Position numbers and translations under genes: made by a program
The notes under the pieces: model-generated
Seen by the model: only the letters and a program-made list of their open reading frames with translations
Told to the model about the DNA's origin: nothing
Database searches by the model: none
NCBI GenBank assembly: GCA_902598735.1
Contig: CACKCM010000009.1
Span: 1-45,940 of the forward strand
Length of the DNA stretch: 45,940 bases
From: an uncultured Pelagibacteraceae bacterium
Lineage (GTDB): Bacteria; Pseudomonadota; Alphaproteobacteria; Pelagibacterales; Pelagibacteraceae
Direction of reading: 5' to 3'
In this document: in pieces, positions 8,749-17,475 of the stretch
How positions within the stretch are numbered: the stretch's first letter is position 1
Layout: each line of letters opens with the position of its first letter

Positions 8749-10532
8749 ATAAATATAGAAGTCATAATTGCTCAGAACTAAGAGATAAAGATATAGATCA
8801 GCATGTAACCTTATCTGGTTGGTTACATAGAAAGAGGGATCATGGTAACCTGTTATTTCTAGATTTGAGAGATCATTTCGGTGTTACTCAATGTGTAATA
8901 GAAAACAGAAATAAATTCTTTCCAATATTAGAAAAAACAAAACCAGAAAGCGTTTTAAAAATAAACGGTAAAGTCGTAGAGAGGGCAAAGGGAACTGAGA
9001 ATTTAGAATTAAAAACTGGAAAAGTTGAGGTATCAATTCAATCTGTTGAAATTCTATCGAATGCTAAAGAACTACCAATTCCTGTATTTGGTGAACAGAA
9101 TTATCCAGAAGAATTAAGATTAAAATATAGGTTTTTAGATTTAAGAAGAGAGGAAATGCACAATAATATTATTTTGAGATCAAAAATAATTACTTTTATA
9201 AGATCTGAAATGTTAAAGTTGGGTTTCCTTGAATATCAAACTCCGATTTTAACATCTTCTAGTCCAGAGGGAGCAAGAGATTTTTTAGTGCCAAGCAGAT
9301 TAAATCCGGGTAAATTCTATGCCTTACCACAAGCCCCTCAACAATTTAAACAATTAATAATGGTCTCTGGTTTTGACAGATATTTTCAAATTGCTCCATG
9401 TTTTAGAGATGAAGATGCAAGAGCAGACAGAAGCCCAGGAGAGTTTTACCAAGTAGATATTGAAATGTCTTTTGTAGAGCAAGAGGATGTTTTTAAGGTA
9501 CTTGAAAATTTAATGGTTAATTTATTTAAAAAATTTTCAAATAAAAAAATTGTTTCTGAAAGTTTTCCTAGAATTACCTACAAAGAAACTATGGAAAAAT
9601 ACGGGACCGATAAACCAGATTTAAGGAATCCTTTAATAATTCGTGACATAACTAATATTTTCTTGAGACCAGATGTAAAATTCGAAATTTTTAAAAAACT
9701 TGTTAAAAATGGAGCAAACGTAAAAGCAATAATCACAAAAAATACTAAAGATAAACCAAGGAGTTTTTTTGATAATATTGACAAGTGGGCAAAGGATCAA
9801 GGAGCATCTGGATTAGCTTATTTTACTTTTGAAAAAGATAAAACAATCTCTGGCAAAGGACCTGTTGGTAAATTTTTTAGTGAAGATTCTTTAAAAGAAA
9901 TAATGAAAATTTGTAAAGCAGAAATAGGTGATAGCATTTTTTTAGGATGCGCCAAAATTAAAGAATTAGAAAAAATTCTTTCAAGCGCTAGGGATAAAAT
10001 TGCTAAAGACTTAGATTTAATTAATGAAAATCAATTTGCCTTTTGCTGGATTGTTGATTACCCAATGTTTGAATTAGATGAGAAAACAAACAAAATTATT
10101 TTTAGCCACAACCCTTTTTCAATGCCCCAAGGTAAAATTAATGAGATTAATTTTGATAAACCATTAGAAATTAAAGCATATCAATATGATATTGTTTGTA
10201 ATGGTGTTGAGCTTTCTTCTGGCGCAATTAGAAATCATATACCTGAATTAATGTACAAGTTATTTGCATTAGTAGGATACAATAAACAAAATGTAGATGA
10301 AAAATTTAGTGGGATGATAAATGCTTTAAGTTATGGAGCGCCGCCGCACGGTGGAATTGCACCAGGTTTGGATAGAATTATTATGTTATTAGCAAACCAA
10401 GAAAATATCCGGGAAATTACTTTATTTCCCATGAATCAAAACGCTCAGGATTTGATGATGAAAGCTCCCTCAGAAGTAAACGAAAAGCAGCTGAAAGAGC
10501 TTGGCATAAAAATAGATTCAAAAAAAAATTAA
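8745..10532 (+). CDS. aspS: Aspartyl-tRNA synthetase (probably non-discriminating, Asp/Asn)
   Basis: Charges tRNA-Asp with aspartate. The 595 residues have the bacterial layout: an anticodon-binding OB fold (about 1-110), the class II core with [37 protein letters not shown] and the motif 3 block [10 protein letters not shown], and the bacterial GAD insertion (about 290-420). In the OB fold, [10 protein letters not shown] carries His33, equivalent by alignment to His31 of Pseudomonas aeruginosa AspRS. That residue marks non-discriminating enzymes which also make Asp-tRNA-Asn for GatCAB. The gene follows hda with a 4-bp overlap. Its stop shares a TTAA with the stop of the convergent gene. Confidence 0.97.
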   Translation: MNKYRSHNCSELRDKDIDQHVTLSGWLHRKRDHGNLLFLDLRDHFGVTQCVIENRNKFFPILEKTKPESVLKINGKVVERAKGTENLELKTGKVEVSIQSVEILSNAKELPIPVFGEQNYPEELRLKYRFLDLRREEMHNNIILRSKIITFIRSEMLKLGFLEYQTPILTSSSPEGARDFLVPSRLNPGKFYALPQAPQQFKQLIMVSGFDRYFQIAPCFRDEDARADRSPGEFYQVDIEMSFVEQEDVFKVLENLMVNLFKKFSNKKIVSESFPRITYKETMEKYGTDKPDLRNPLIIRDITNIFLRPDVKFEIFKKLVKNGANVKAIITKNTKDKPRSFFDNIDKWAKDQGASGLAYFTFEKDKTISGKGPVGKFFSEDSLKEIMKICKAEIGDSIFLGCAKIKELEKILSSARDKIAKDLDLINENQFAFCWIVDYPMFELDEKTNKIIFSHNPFSMPQGKINEINFDKPLEIKAYQYDIVCNGVELSSGAIRNHIPELMYKLFALVGYNKQNVDEKFSGMINALSYGAPPHGGIAPGLDRIIMLLANQENIREITLFPMNQNAQDLMMKAPSEVNEKQLKELGIKIDSKKN

Positions 10533-11350
10533 TTTTTTGTTTTTAAATTAATCCTTACATCTGAAAGGTCTACAAGTTTTTCCTCGTAATTACTTCTAAC
10601 AAAACCTTTTGATGTAATATTCTTAACGATTTTGAGAAATTTATCGTCTGTACTTTCTTCTGTAATATTTTTTGAGCTAGAAATTGAAGGTGTATGAGCT
10701 AATTCCTCTCTACCTAGATAAGAAATAGCTAGCTCTCTAAAAACGTAATCTAGAATTGATGAAGCACTTAAAATCCTATCATTTCCTAAAACTTTGCCAG
10801 ATGGTTCAAATTTTGTATCAATGAAAGCGTCTACGTATTCATCTAATGGCACTCCGTACTGAAGCCCTAATGATATAGCAATAGCAAAGTTATTCATCAT
10901 CGCTTTTACCAATTCACCTTCTTTATTGGTATCAATAAAAATTTCACCAATTTTTCCATCATCATACTCACCTGTATGCAAGTAAACTTTATGATCACCT
11001 ATTTGTGCCTTTTGAATATAACCTTTTCTTCTATCCGGCATTTTAAATCTTGATTTATTTTTAATTTTAATATTATTTGAATTGTTAATTTTATTTTCAT
11101 TCCTTGTAACAATAATTTTTTCGGTTAATTTTGTAGCTGTTTTGTTCTCAGAATTTTGATTACTAACTTCTTCATTTTTTTTGTCTCCAACTCTCTTTGT
11201 CTTCCGATTATTTAGCTTGACATCAATAACTTCAACCTCTCCATCTTTTCTTTGATCTATTTTTGATAATTCATTGTCATTTAAATCGTTTAAAGAATGA
11301 ACAGTTTTAAAAGTACAAGTGTAATAAGTCTCTACAATAAATTTTTTCAT
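10529..11350 (-). CDS. Stand-alone NrdJ C-terminal (TSCPD-type) domain protein
   Basis: Function unknown. Residues 104-221 closely resemble the C-terminal region of alphaproteobacterial B12-dependent ribonucleotide reductase Nrd[51 protein letters not shown] and [20 protein letters not shown]. The first 55 residues ([14 protein letters not shown]... DVKLNNRKT) form a separate conserved-looking block. Residues 56-103 are a polar, low-complexity linker. There is no catalytic barrel, finger loop or radical site, and aspS occupies the downstream side, so this is not simply the end of a broken nrdJ. It may be a regulatory or accessory partner of a ribonucleotide reductase encoded elsewhere. The family resemblance is strong; the role is not known to me. 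Confidence 0.75.
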   Translation of the reverse strand: MKKFIVETYYTCTFKTVHSLNDLNDNELSKIDQRKDGEVEVIDVKLNNRKTKRVGDKKNEEVSNQNSENKTATKLTEKIIVTRNENKINNSNNIKIKNKSRFKMPDRRKGYIQKAQIGDHKVYLHTGEYDDGKIGEIFIDTNKEGELVKAMMNNFAIAISLGLQYGVPLDEYVDAFIDTKFEPSGKVLGNDRILSASSILDYVFRELAISYLGREELAHTPSISSSKNITEESTDDKFLKIVKNITSKGFVRSNYEEKLVDLSDVRINLKTKN

Positions 11351-11452
11351 AATTAAATGGAATCTTTAGCCCTTATGATATATATAAATAATTATCAGTG
11401 TCTATTAATTATTATACAATTTTAAATTGTGTGGATTTAAAATATTTTTGCA
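11351..11452. promoter_or_regulatory. Divergent promoter region with a 15-bp palindrome
   Basis: A 102-bp gap separates the NrdJ-domain gene (minus) from the NDUFA12 gene (plus). It contains a perfect odd-length palindrome, ACAATTT-T-AAATTGT, at 11416-11430, 23 bp ahead of the NDUFA12 start codon, overlapping a TATACAAT element. It could be an operator, but in DNA this AT-rich such repeats also arise by chance. Confidence 0.25.
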
Positions 11453-11806
11453 ATGATATTTAAAACAATTTTTACATGGTGGAATAAACATACTCTGGGA
11501 ACATATTTAAAAACATTATTCTTTGGAAAATTTGTTGGTAAAGATGAATTTGGAAACAAATATTATAAGAATAATAAAGATAATGAGAGGTGGGTAATAT
11601 ATGCAAATGAAATTGAAGCAACGAGAATAACTTCTGATTGGTACTTATGGATTCACCATACAACAGATAAAATACCAAGTAATAATGAAGTAAAATTTTC
11701 TTGGCAAAAAAAACATTCAGAAAATAAAACTGGTACTAAGGATAGTCATAAGCCAATTAAAATTAAAAAAAATTCTTCCCCAAAAAAATATGAAACTTGG
11801 AAATAA
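11453..11806 (+). CDS. NDUFA12-type accessory subunit of NADH:ubiquinone oxidoreductase
   Basis: Small supernumerary complex I subunit shared by alphaproteobacteria and mitochondria (B17.2 family), sitting on the matrix/cytoplasmic arm. The 117 residues match the family in order: an N-terminal TWWNKHTLGTYL, GKFVGKDEFGNKYY, NERWVIYANEIEATRITSDW, and LWIHHTTDKIP, then a polar tail with SWQKKH and TGT. The core nuo genes are not in this window, as is usual for this subunit in alphaproteobacteria. It overlaps the DUF2155 gene by 17 bp, the same pairing seen in relatives. Confidence 0.9.
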   Translation: MIFKTIFTWWNKHTLGTYLKTLFFGKFVGKDEFGNKYYKNNKDNERWVIYANEIEATRITSDWYLWIHHTTDKIPSNNEVKFSWQKKHSENKTGTKDSHKPIKIKKNSSPKKYETWK

Positions 11807-12296
11807 ATTATTTTTTTTATTAATATTATTTTTATTTACTCCTAATAAAATTATTACGGAGGAAAAAATTACTTCAACTCCTCTAATTAATTTAAATCAA
11901 ATAAAACCTAGTTTTGAAGAGCAAGATGGAAAAAATGAGAATTTAATTAAAAAAAAAGCTCTTCAAAAAAAGGTTAATAAAAATGTTTCTCTCAAAACAC
12001 CTCATGCAGTTTTAATGGGATTAGATAAAATTACAGCAAAATCTTCTAAAATCATAATAAATTTAAATGAAATTGAAAGTTTTGGTTCGTTAGAGATAAA
12101 GATTTTGAAATGTGGAAAAATTAAAGAAAACAATAAATTAAATGATGTTGCTTATATGCAGGTGAAGGATTTGACTAAAACTGAAAACGAAAAAGTTTTT
12201 ATCTTTAATGGCTGGACTTTCTCCTCTGATCCGAGTATTACTCCTTTCGATCATGCTATATATGATCTTCAACTAATTAATTGTAATAACGTTTAA
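11790..12296 (+). CDS. DUF2155 domain protein, predicted exported
   Basis: Function unknown. The 168 residues start with a hydrophobic signal segment (1-23, KLFFLLILFLFTPNKIIT). A Lys/Asn-rich linker follows, then at about 70-165 a compact domain with HAVLMGLDKITAK, GSLEIKILKCGK, a VFIFNGWTFSSDPS block and a terminal YDLQLINC. These are the conserved elements of DUF2155 as found next to NDUFA12 in alphaproteobacteria. Two cysteines (in ILKCGK and LINC) could form a disulfide in the periplasm. The start lies 17 bp inside the NDUFA12 gene; the stop shares TTAA with accC. Confidence 0.8.
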   Translation: MKLGNKLFFLLILFLFTPNKIITEEKITSTPLINLNQIKPSFEEQDGKNENLIKKKALQKKVNKNVSLKTPHAVLMGLDKITAKSSKIIINLNEIESFGSLEIKILKCGKIKENNKLNDVAYMQVKDLTKTENEKVFIFNGWTFSSDPSITPFDHAIYDLQLINCNNV

Positions 12297-13630
12297 TAAA
12301 ATTTTTCTTTACCGAGCCAGTTAGTATCAAAAGTTGAGTCAATAAATTTTTTATGGTTTAAAATTTTTTTATGCAAGTCAATTGTAGTTGTTATTCCCTC
12401 TAAAACAAATTCATCTAATGATCTTAATGTTCTTTGTATTGCTTCAGTACGATTTCTTCCCTTACAAATTACTTTAGCTATCAAACTGTCATAATAAGGA
12501 GTAACCTTGCATCCTTGAAAAATAGACCCATCAACTCTAGTTCTAAATCCAGACGGTTGATGACATACACTGATCACTCCAGGACTTGGTTGAAAATCTA
12601 AAGCAGGATTTTCAGCATTTATTCTACATTCAATTGAATGTCCTCTAGGCATTATATCGTTTTGGTTTAAAGCAGTATTTCCGGTAAAAGCAATCCATAA
12701 TTGTTCTTTTACAATATCAATACCAGTTTGAACCTCTGTCACTGGATGCTCAACTTGAACTCTCGTATTCATTTCTAAAAAATAAAATTTACCATTTTCG
12801 AAGATAAATTCTACAGTACCTGCACCTTCGTAGTTTATTTGTTCAACCATTTTGACAGTCTTATTAAGCAAATCTTTTCTTTGTTCTTCATTTATTACTG
12901 GACTTGGAGTTTCCTCAATTAATTTTTGGTGCCTTCTTTGAACTGAACAATCTCGTTCACCTAAATGAACAGTTCTATTCTTACCAGACATTATCTGAAC
13001 CTCAATATGTCTTGGATTTTTAAAATATTTTTCGATATATAATTCATCATTTCCAAAAAATTTTTTTGCCTCGTTTTTTGCTGTAAGATATAAATTTTCT
13101 AATTGGCTTTCTTCCTCGACGATTTTCATACCTTTTCCACCACCGCCTCCTGCAGCTTTAATTAAGATAGGATATCCAATTCTTTTACTAATAGATTTAG
13201 CTTCTTCTAAAGATTTTACGCTTCCTTCAGAGCCATCAATAATAGGGAGACCATATTTTTTTGCGATCTTCTTTGCTTCAATCTTATCACCCATTTTAGA
13301 AATAATATTTGCACTTGGACCTATAAACTTAATACCATGTTTATTGACAATATCTGAAAATTTAGCATTCTCTGATAAAAAACCATATCCTGGATGTATT
13401 GCCTCTGCTCCAGTAAGATCAACAGCAGACATTATTGAGGAAATATTTAAATAACTATTTTGTGGTTGATGTGAACCTATGCAGACACTTTCATCAGCTA
13501 ATCTTACGTGCATTGAGTCAGAGTCGACATCTGAATGAACTGCTACAGTCTTTATTCCCCATTCTTTACACGCTCTTATAATTCTAACAGCTATTTCTCC
13601 TCTGTTAGCAATCAATACTTTTTTAAACAT
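12293..13630 (-). CDS. accC: Acetyl-CoA carboxylase, biotin carboxylase subunit
   Basis: ATP-dependent carboxylation of biotin on AccB, the first half-reaction of the committed step of fatty acid synthesis. The 445 residues equal the usual AccC length. The N-terminal fold starts KVLIANRGEIAVRIIRA. The ATP-grasp domain has the Gly-rich loop KAAGGGGGKGM, and HLGERDCSVQRRHQKLIEE. The catalytic block EMNTRVQVEHPVTE precedes the C-terminal domain. It starts 2 bp after the accB stop. Biotin carboxylases of other carboxylases share these motifs, but direct linkage to a free-standing AccB makes AccC the best call. Confidence 0.96.
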   Translation of the reverse strand: MFKKVLIANRGEIAVRIIRACKEWGIKTVAVHSDVDSDSMHVRLADESVCIGSHQPQNSYLNISSIMSAVDLTGAEAIHPGYGFLSENAKFSDIVNKHGIKFIGPSANIISKMGDKIEAKKIAKKYGLPIIDGSEGSVKSLEEAKSISKRIGYPILIKAAGGGGGKGMKIVEEESQLENLYLTAKNEAKKFFGNDELYIEKYFKNPRHIEVQIMSGKNRTVHLGERDCSVQRRHQKLIEETPSPVINEEQRKDLLNKTVKMVEQINYEGAGTVEFIFENGKFYFLEMNTRVQVEHPVTEVQTGIDIVKEQLWIAFTGNTALNQNDIMPRGHSIECRINAENPALDFQPSPGVISVCHQPSGFRTRVDGSIFQGCKVTPYYDSLIAKVICKGRNRTEAIQRTLRSLDEFVLEGITTTIDLHKKILNHKKFIDSTFDTNWLGKEKFY

Positions 13631-13632
13631 TT

Positions 13633-14061
13633 TTACTTTAAAAGAATTAGTGTTTGACCAAACTCAACTGCCTGTCCATCTTCGACTAATATTTTTTTTA
13701 CTTCTCCATCAGAGGTTGATGGAACATGATTCATTGTCTTCATAGCCTCGACTATCATAACCGTCTGTCCTTTTTTAATTTTATCTCCGACTTTAACGAA
13801 TTTTTTTGCTCCTGGCTCAGGAGCTAAATAAGCAGTACCAATTATTGGAGACTTAACTCGAATAGTATCTACTTCATCAGAATCTTTCAATACTGTTTTA
13901 TTTTGTGAAACTACTGCGCTAGTTGTTTTTGAGGGCTCTACTCCTATTGGAATTTTTGAAACTTTTATTTTAGTTTGACCATCCTGGTATTCTAATTCTG
14001 AAAGATTAAATTCTTTTAAATTGTCAACTAGCTCCTTTATAAGTTTTTTGTCAATTTTCAT
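13633..14061 (-). CDS. accB: Acetyl-CoA carboxylase biotin carboxyl carrier protein
   Basis: Carries biotin between AccC and the carboxyltransferase AccAD. The 142 residues comprise an N-terminal helical segment (1-35), a Ser/Thr/Lys linker (36-65) and the C-terminal biotinyl domain (66-142). The biotin attachment site is EAMKTMN with K108. The residue after the biotinyl-Lys is Thr rather than the common Leu/Met, a conservative variation. Its start overlaps aroQ by 4 bp, and accC follows after 2 bp. The aroQ-accB-accC order is common in alphaproteobacteria. Confidence 0.96.
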   Translation of the reverse strand: MKIDKKLIKELVDNLKEFNLSELEYQDGQTKIKVSKIPIGVEPSKTTSAVVSQNKTVLKDSDEVDTIRVKSPIIGTAYLAPEPGAKKFVKVGDKIKKGQTVMIVEAMKTMNHVPSTSDGEVKKILVEDGQAVEFGQTLILLK

Positions 14062-14495
14062 TTTTTTAAATATCCTATCATTGCGTCTAAAGCCATTATG
14101 TAACCTTGATCACCGAAACCACAAATTACTCCTTTTGCTACTTTACTAATTAATGATTTATGTCTGAATTCTTCTCTATTATAAATATTACTTATATGCA
14201 ATTCAATAATTGGAATCTTAAGTATTTTCAAAGCATCGTGAATTGCTACTGAGGTGTGAGTGTAACCTCCTGCATTGATAATCAAACCATTATGTTTATT
14301 TCTAGACTCTTGGATTTTTTCAACCATTTCACCTTCAATATTAGATTGAAACATTGTAAGAGATAAATCTTTTTTAATTGCGTAATCTTTACATTTTTTC
14401 TCAATATCCTGTAAAGTAAAATTTCCATATTGATTTTTTTCTCTTTCACCTAAAAGGTTGAGATTTGGCCCGTTAAGAATTATAATTTTTTTCAT
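14058..14495 (-). CDS. aroQ: 3-dehydroquinate dehydratase, type II
   Basis: Third step of the shikimate pathway, dehydrating 3-dehydroquinate to 3-dehydroshikimate. The 145 residues match the type II family: NGPNLNLLGEREKNQYG with the active-site Tyr, QSNIEGEMVEKI, the substrate-binding INAGGYTHTSVAIHDAL, and ELHISNIYNREEFRHKS with the catalytic His and Arg. First gene of aroQ-accB-accC, separated by only 34 bp from the divergent thiS. Confidence 0.95.
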   Translation of the reverse strand: MKKIIILNGPNLNLLGEREKNQYGNFTLQDIEKKCKDYAIKKDLSLTMFQSNIEGEMVEKIQESRNKHNGLIINAGGYTHTSVAIHDALKILKIPIIELHISNIYNREEFRHKSLISKVAKGVICGFGDQGYIMALDAMIGYLKK

Positions 14496-14529
14496 TGATA
14501 CTTATTTATTATTATTGATTAACTGAATT

Positions 14530-14733
14530 ATGGCAAAAATACAATTAAATGGTAAAAAAATTTCAATTAGGCCAAATTTATCTATATATGATTTATTGAA
14601 AAAATATAAACTAACTAACAAAAAAATAGCTATTGAGTATAACGGAACAATTATTCCAAAATCTAGATTTAAAAAAAGATATTTAAAAGATAAAGATATA
14701 ATAGAAATTGTTAATTTTATTGGAGGAGGGTAA
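14530..14733 (+). CDS. thiS: Sulfur carrier protein ThiS
   Basis: Ubiquitin-fold sulfur carrier whose C-terminal glycine is turned into a thiocarboxylate that feeds sulfur to the thiazole of thiamine. The 67 residues show the beta-grasp pattern (IQLNGKKISI..LSIYDLL..IAIEYNGTIIPKSRF..KDIIEIVNFIGGG) and end in three glycines, one more than the minimal GG. Directly followed by thiG with no gap. The last glycine codons double as the thiG ribosome-binding site. Confidence 0.93.
   Translation: MAKIQLNGKKISIRPNLSIYDLLKKYKLTNKKIAIEYNGTIIPKSRFKKRYLKDKDIIEIVNFIGGG
14722..14730 (+). promoter_or_regulatory. Shine-Dalgarno of thiG built from the ThiS Gly codons
   Basis: GGAGGAGGG encodes Gly-Gly-Gly of ThiS and lies 3 bp (TAA) before the thiG ATG. 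GGAGG at 14722-14726 has a 7-nt spacing to the start codon. This is one of very few strong Shine-Dalgarno sequences in the window; most genes here have none or a weak one. Confidence 0.7.
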
Positions 14734-15507
14734 ATGAAAAAAGATATATTTAAAATTGCAGGTATAAAACTGAAATCTAGATTAATAGTAGGAACAGGAA
14801 AATATAAAAATTTTTTAGAAACAGCTAAAGCAGTAAATGCTTCAGGGGCTGATATGGTTACAGTTGCGGTTAGAAGGGTAAATATATTAGATAAAAAAAA
14901 ACCTTTGTTAACCGATTATCTTAATCCTAAAAAAATAATTCTTTTGCCTAATACTGCAGGATGTTTTAATTCTAAAGAGGCTTTAAGAACTTTAAGACTT
15001 GCTAGGGAAATGGGTGGTTGGAAATTAGTCAAGTTGGAAGTCTTAGGTGATAAAAAAACTTTATATCCAAATATGATAGAGACAGTTAAATCAACAAAAA
15101 CTCTTGTTAAAGAAGGATTTAAAGTTATGGTTTATTGCACGGATGATCCAATATTAGCTAGAAAATTAGAAGATTGCGGTGCTTCTGCAATTATGCCTTT
15201 AGCTTCACCTATAGGTTCAGGATTAGGTATACAAAATAAAGTAAATATTTCCATAATAATAAAGCAATCTAAAGTACCAGTGATAGTAGATGCTGGTATA
15301 GGCACCGCCTCAGACGCAACTATTGCTATGGAACTAGGATGTGATGGTGTGTTAATTAATAGTGCAATAGCGAATTCTAAAAATCCACAATTAATGGCAA
15401 AAGCTTTTAAAGATGCTGTAGCATCTGGGCGTAATTCTTATCTGGCAGGAAGAATGAAAAAAAACTATTTTGCTAAAGCTAGCTCTCCTACTTTTGGATT
15501 GATTTAA
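14734..15507 (+). CDS. thiG: Thiazole synthase ThiG
   Basis: Builds the thiamine thiazole from deoxyxylulose 5-phosphate, dehydroglycine and ThiS-thiocarboxylate. The 257 residues form a TIM barrel with [29 protein letters not shown], the block KLEVLGD with the Schiff-base Lys candidate, [10 protein letters not shown] and [11 protein letters not shown]. Length is normal. Its ATG abuts the thiS stop. The 3' end runs 20 bp into the oppositely oriented RNase E/G gene, the longest convergent overlap in the window. No thiC, thiE or other thi gene is present here. Confidence 0.96.
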   Translation: MKKDIFKIAGIKLKSRLIVGTGKYKNFLETAKAVNASGADMVTVAVRRVNILDKKKPLLTDYLNPKKIILLPNTAGCFNSKEALRTLRLAREMGGWKLVKLEVLGDKKTLYPNMIETVKSTKTLVKEGFKVMVYCTDDPILARKLEDCGASAIMPLASPIGSGLGIQNKVNISIIIKQSKVPVIVDAGIGTASDATIAMELGCDGVLINSAIANSKNPQLMAKAFKDAVASGRNSYLAGRMKKNYFAKASSPTFGLI

Positions 15508-17332
15508 TTTTTTTTTTTCTTCTTACCCACAAAGTTCTTAATTCTGATTTTAACTTAGTTCTCGAATTTTCTTTTTTGTTTAATTTTTTAGTTTTCTTTT
15601 TTTTCTCTAAAGAAGTTTTTTTCAATTGAATAATGCTATTTATATTTTCAACTTTATTTAAAAGTTTTTTTGATTTATTGAATAATTCTATCTGATATTC
15701 AGGGATAATTAAATTTTCGTTAGATAAAAGTTCAATTTTAAAAGAATATTTTTTTTGAAAATATTTTAACTCCTCCTCTAAATTTTTTTCAATAAAAAGA
15801 TTAACTTTTTCCGGGATGTGACACTTGATTATTTTAACCTTGTCAGTGAAAGCTAAATGCTGAACCTTTTTTAATATTTTTTGTGAAAACGATCCAAGAG
15901 AAAGTTGTGTTTCCCATCTAATTGAACTTTCACGCAATCTTTGACGCGTCATTTCAAGTAAACCAAAATTACTTATTCTTCCGGTCTGTATTCTTGCTCT
16001 GTCTTTCCGAATACTTTCTCGCATTTTTTTTTCAACTGTTCTCCTATTGTAAAAATTCAACATATCAATAAAATCAATTACAATTAAACCAGATAAGTCT
16101 CTTAATTTGATCTGACGAGCTATTTCCTCTGCAGCTTCTAAGTTTGTATTTAAAGCAGTTTTTTCTATATTTATTTGTTTTGTAGATTGTCCAGAATTTA
16201 TATCTATAGATACCAAGGCTTCAGTAGGATTAATTACTATATACCCACCGGATCTAAGTTTAACAGTGGGTTCATAAATATTATTTAACTCTCTTTCAAT
16301 GTTAGCATCATGAAACAATGGTATTTTTCCTCTATACTTTTTTATATTCTTAACACTTTTTGGCATCAACTCTTTCATAAATTTTTTTGCCTTTTGATAT
16401 GCATCATTTCCCTCTATATAGACATTTTTTGTGTCGTTATCGAATGTGTCTCTTAAGGTTCTTTTAATTATATCGCCTTCTTCGTAAACGAGTGAGGGAG
16501 CATTAGAATCTAAAGCTTTTTCTTTAATTTCTTCCCAAGTTTTAATTGTATTTTGAAAGTCTTTTTCGACTTCTTTCTTTGTTTTATTAGCACCTGCAGT
16601 TCTTACAATTACACCCATACTCTTTGGAATGTCTATTTCATTAAGTATATTTCTAATTTTTTGTCGATCAGATGAATTAAAAATTTTTCTTGAAATTCCT
16701 CCTCCTTTAGGAGTATTAGGCATCAATACAATATATTTTCCAGCTAGAGAAATAAAAGTTGTTAAAGCAGCACCTTTTTGACCTCTTTCTTCCTTGATGA
16801 CTTGAATTAAAACAACTTGCCCAGGTTTTATAACTTCTTGAATTTTATATCGTTTTATTCCATATGAGGATTTAACTTCCTCTCTATATTCTTTTTTTTC
16901 AACTTCATCATTTTTTACAATTGAATTGTCATCATTTTTATTTATTTCATCAATTGAAATATTATCAGTAATTGAATTTTCAGGTAGTGTTTGTAAATTA
17001 TTTTCTTGATTAGAATTAATAGCTTTATTCTTTAAATCCTCTCTTATTTTTTCCTCTACTTCTTTGATCTTTTCCTTGTCTTCAGAGGGAACCTGATAGT
17101 AGTCAGATTGGATATCATTGAAAGCTAAAAAACCATGTCTATCTCGTCCAAAATTCACAAAGGCTGCTTGTAAAGATGGTTCAACCCTGCTTATAGTGCC
17201 AAGATAAATATTATTTTTAAAGTTTAAATTATTCTTATCTTCAAACTCATATTCTTCAATTGAATTATTTGATTTAAGAACAATACGTGTTTCGTTAGGA
17301 TGCGATGCATCGATATATAAATTTTTTTCCAT
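15488..17332 (-). CDS. rne: Ribonuclease E/G family endoribonuclease, lacking the zinc-link
   Basis: Endoribonuclease for mRNA decay and rRNA/tRNA processing. The 614 residues cover the catalytic half only: an S1 domain (about 37-200) split by an acidic, low-complexity insertion (about 82-150), a 5' sensor/RNase H-like region, and the DNase I-like subdomain with metal ligands D377 (LVSIDINSG) and D420 (LIVIDFIDM). After [13 protein letters not shown] (458-470) the CPxC zinc-link expected near 472-480 is missing; the sequence reads [11 protein letters not shown] instead. The C-terminal degradosome scaffold is also absent, replaced by a short Lys-rich tail. It is called rne by the alphaproteobacterial neighbourhood next to mrcA; rng would be the alternative. 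AAGGA lies 9-13 bp before the ATG. Confidence 0.9.
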   Translation of the reverse strand: MEKNLYIDASHPNETRIVLKSNNSIEEYEFEDKNNLNFKNNIYLGTISRVEPSLQAAFVNFGRDRHGFLAFNDIQSDYYQVPSEDKEKIKEVEEKIREDLKNKAINSNQENNLQTLPENSITDNISIDEINKNDDNSIVKNDEVEKKEYREEVKSSYGIKRYKIQEVIKPGQVVLIQVIKEERGQKGAALTTFISLAGKYIVLMPNTPKGGGISRKIFNSSDRQKIRNILNEIDIPKSMGVIVRTAGANKTKKEVEKDFQNTIKTWEEIKEKALDSNAPSLVYEEGDIIKRTLRDTFDNDTKNVYIEGNDAYQKAKKFMKELMPKSVKNIKKYRGKIPLFHDANIERELNNIYEPTVKLRSGGYIVINPTEALVSIDINSGQSTKQINIEKTALNTNLEAAEEIARQIKLRDLSGLIVIDFIDMLNFYNRRTVEKKMRESIRKDRARIQTGRISNFGLLEMTRQRLRESSIRWETQLSLGSFSQKILKKVQHLAFTDKVKIIKCHIPEKVNLFIEKNLEEELKYFQKKYSFKIELLSNENLIIPEYQIELFNKSKKLLNKVENINSIIQLKKTSLEKKKKTKKLNKKENSRTKLKSELRTLWVRRKKKIKSIQK

Positions 17333-17475
17333 TTTGGTTGAATTCCTTTTAATTTGGTGAAATCTATTAAGTTTAAATTTGTCATAAATTCATTTTATAC
17401 ATTTTTTAAGATAAATACACATATTTAAATTATTATGCCTAAAGAAAGTCAAAATTATTAATAATTATATAGCAA
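17333..17475. promoter_or_regulatory. Divergent rne / mrcA promoter region
   Basis: This 143-bp gap is the largest in the window without an RNA gene. On the minus strand TATAAA (17394-17399) is a good -10 candidate, giving rne a leader of roughly 55 nt; its -35 is weak. An upstream minus-strand TTGACT also exists near 17440-17450. No convincing plus-strand promoter for mrcA stands out. In many alphaproteobacteria an N-acetylmuramoyl-L-alanine amidase gene lies between rne and mrcA; none is here. Confidence 0.3.

Noticed and set aside
10529-11350. Remnant 3' end of a frameshifted nrdJ gene
   Set aside because: The protein has its own ATG, a conserved N-terminal block and an intact domain, and upstream DNA (11351-11452) holds a promoter region with no catalytic-domain remnant in any frame.
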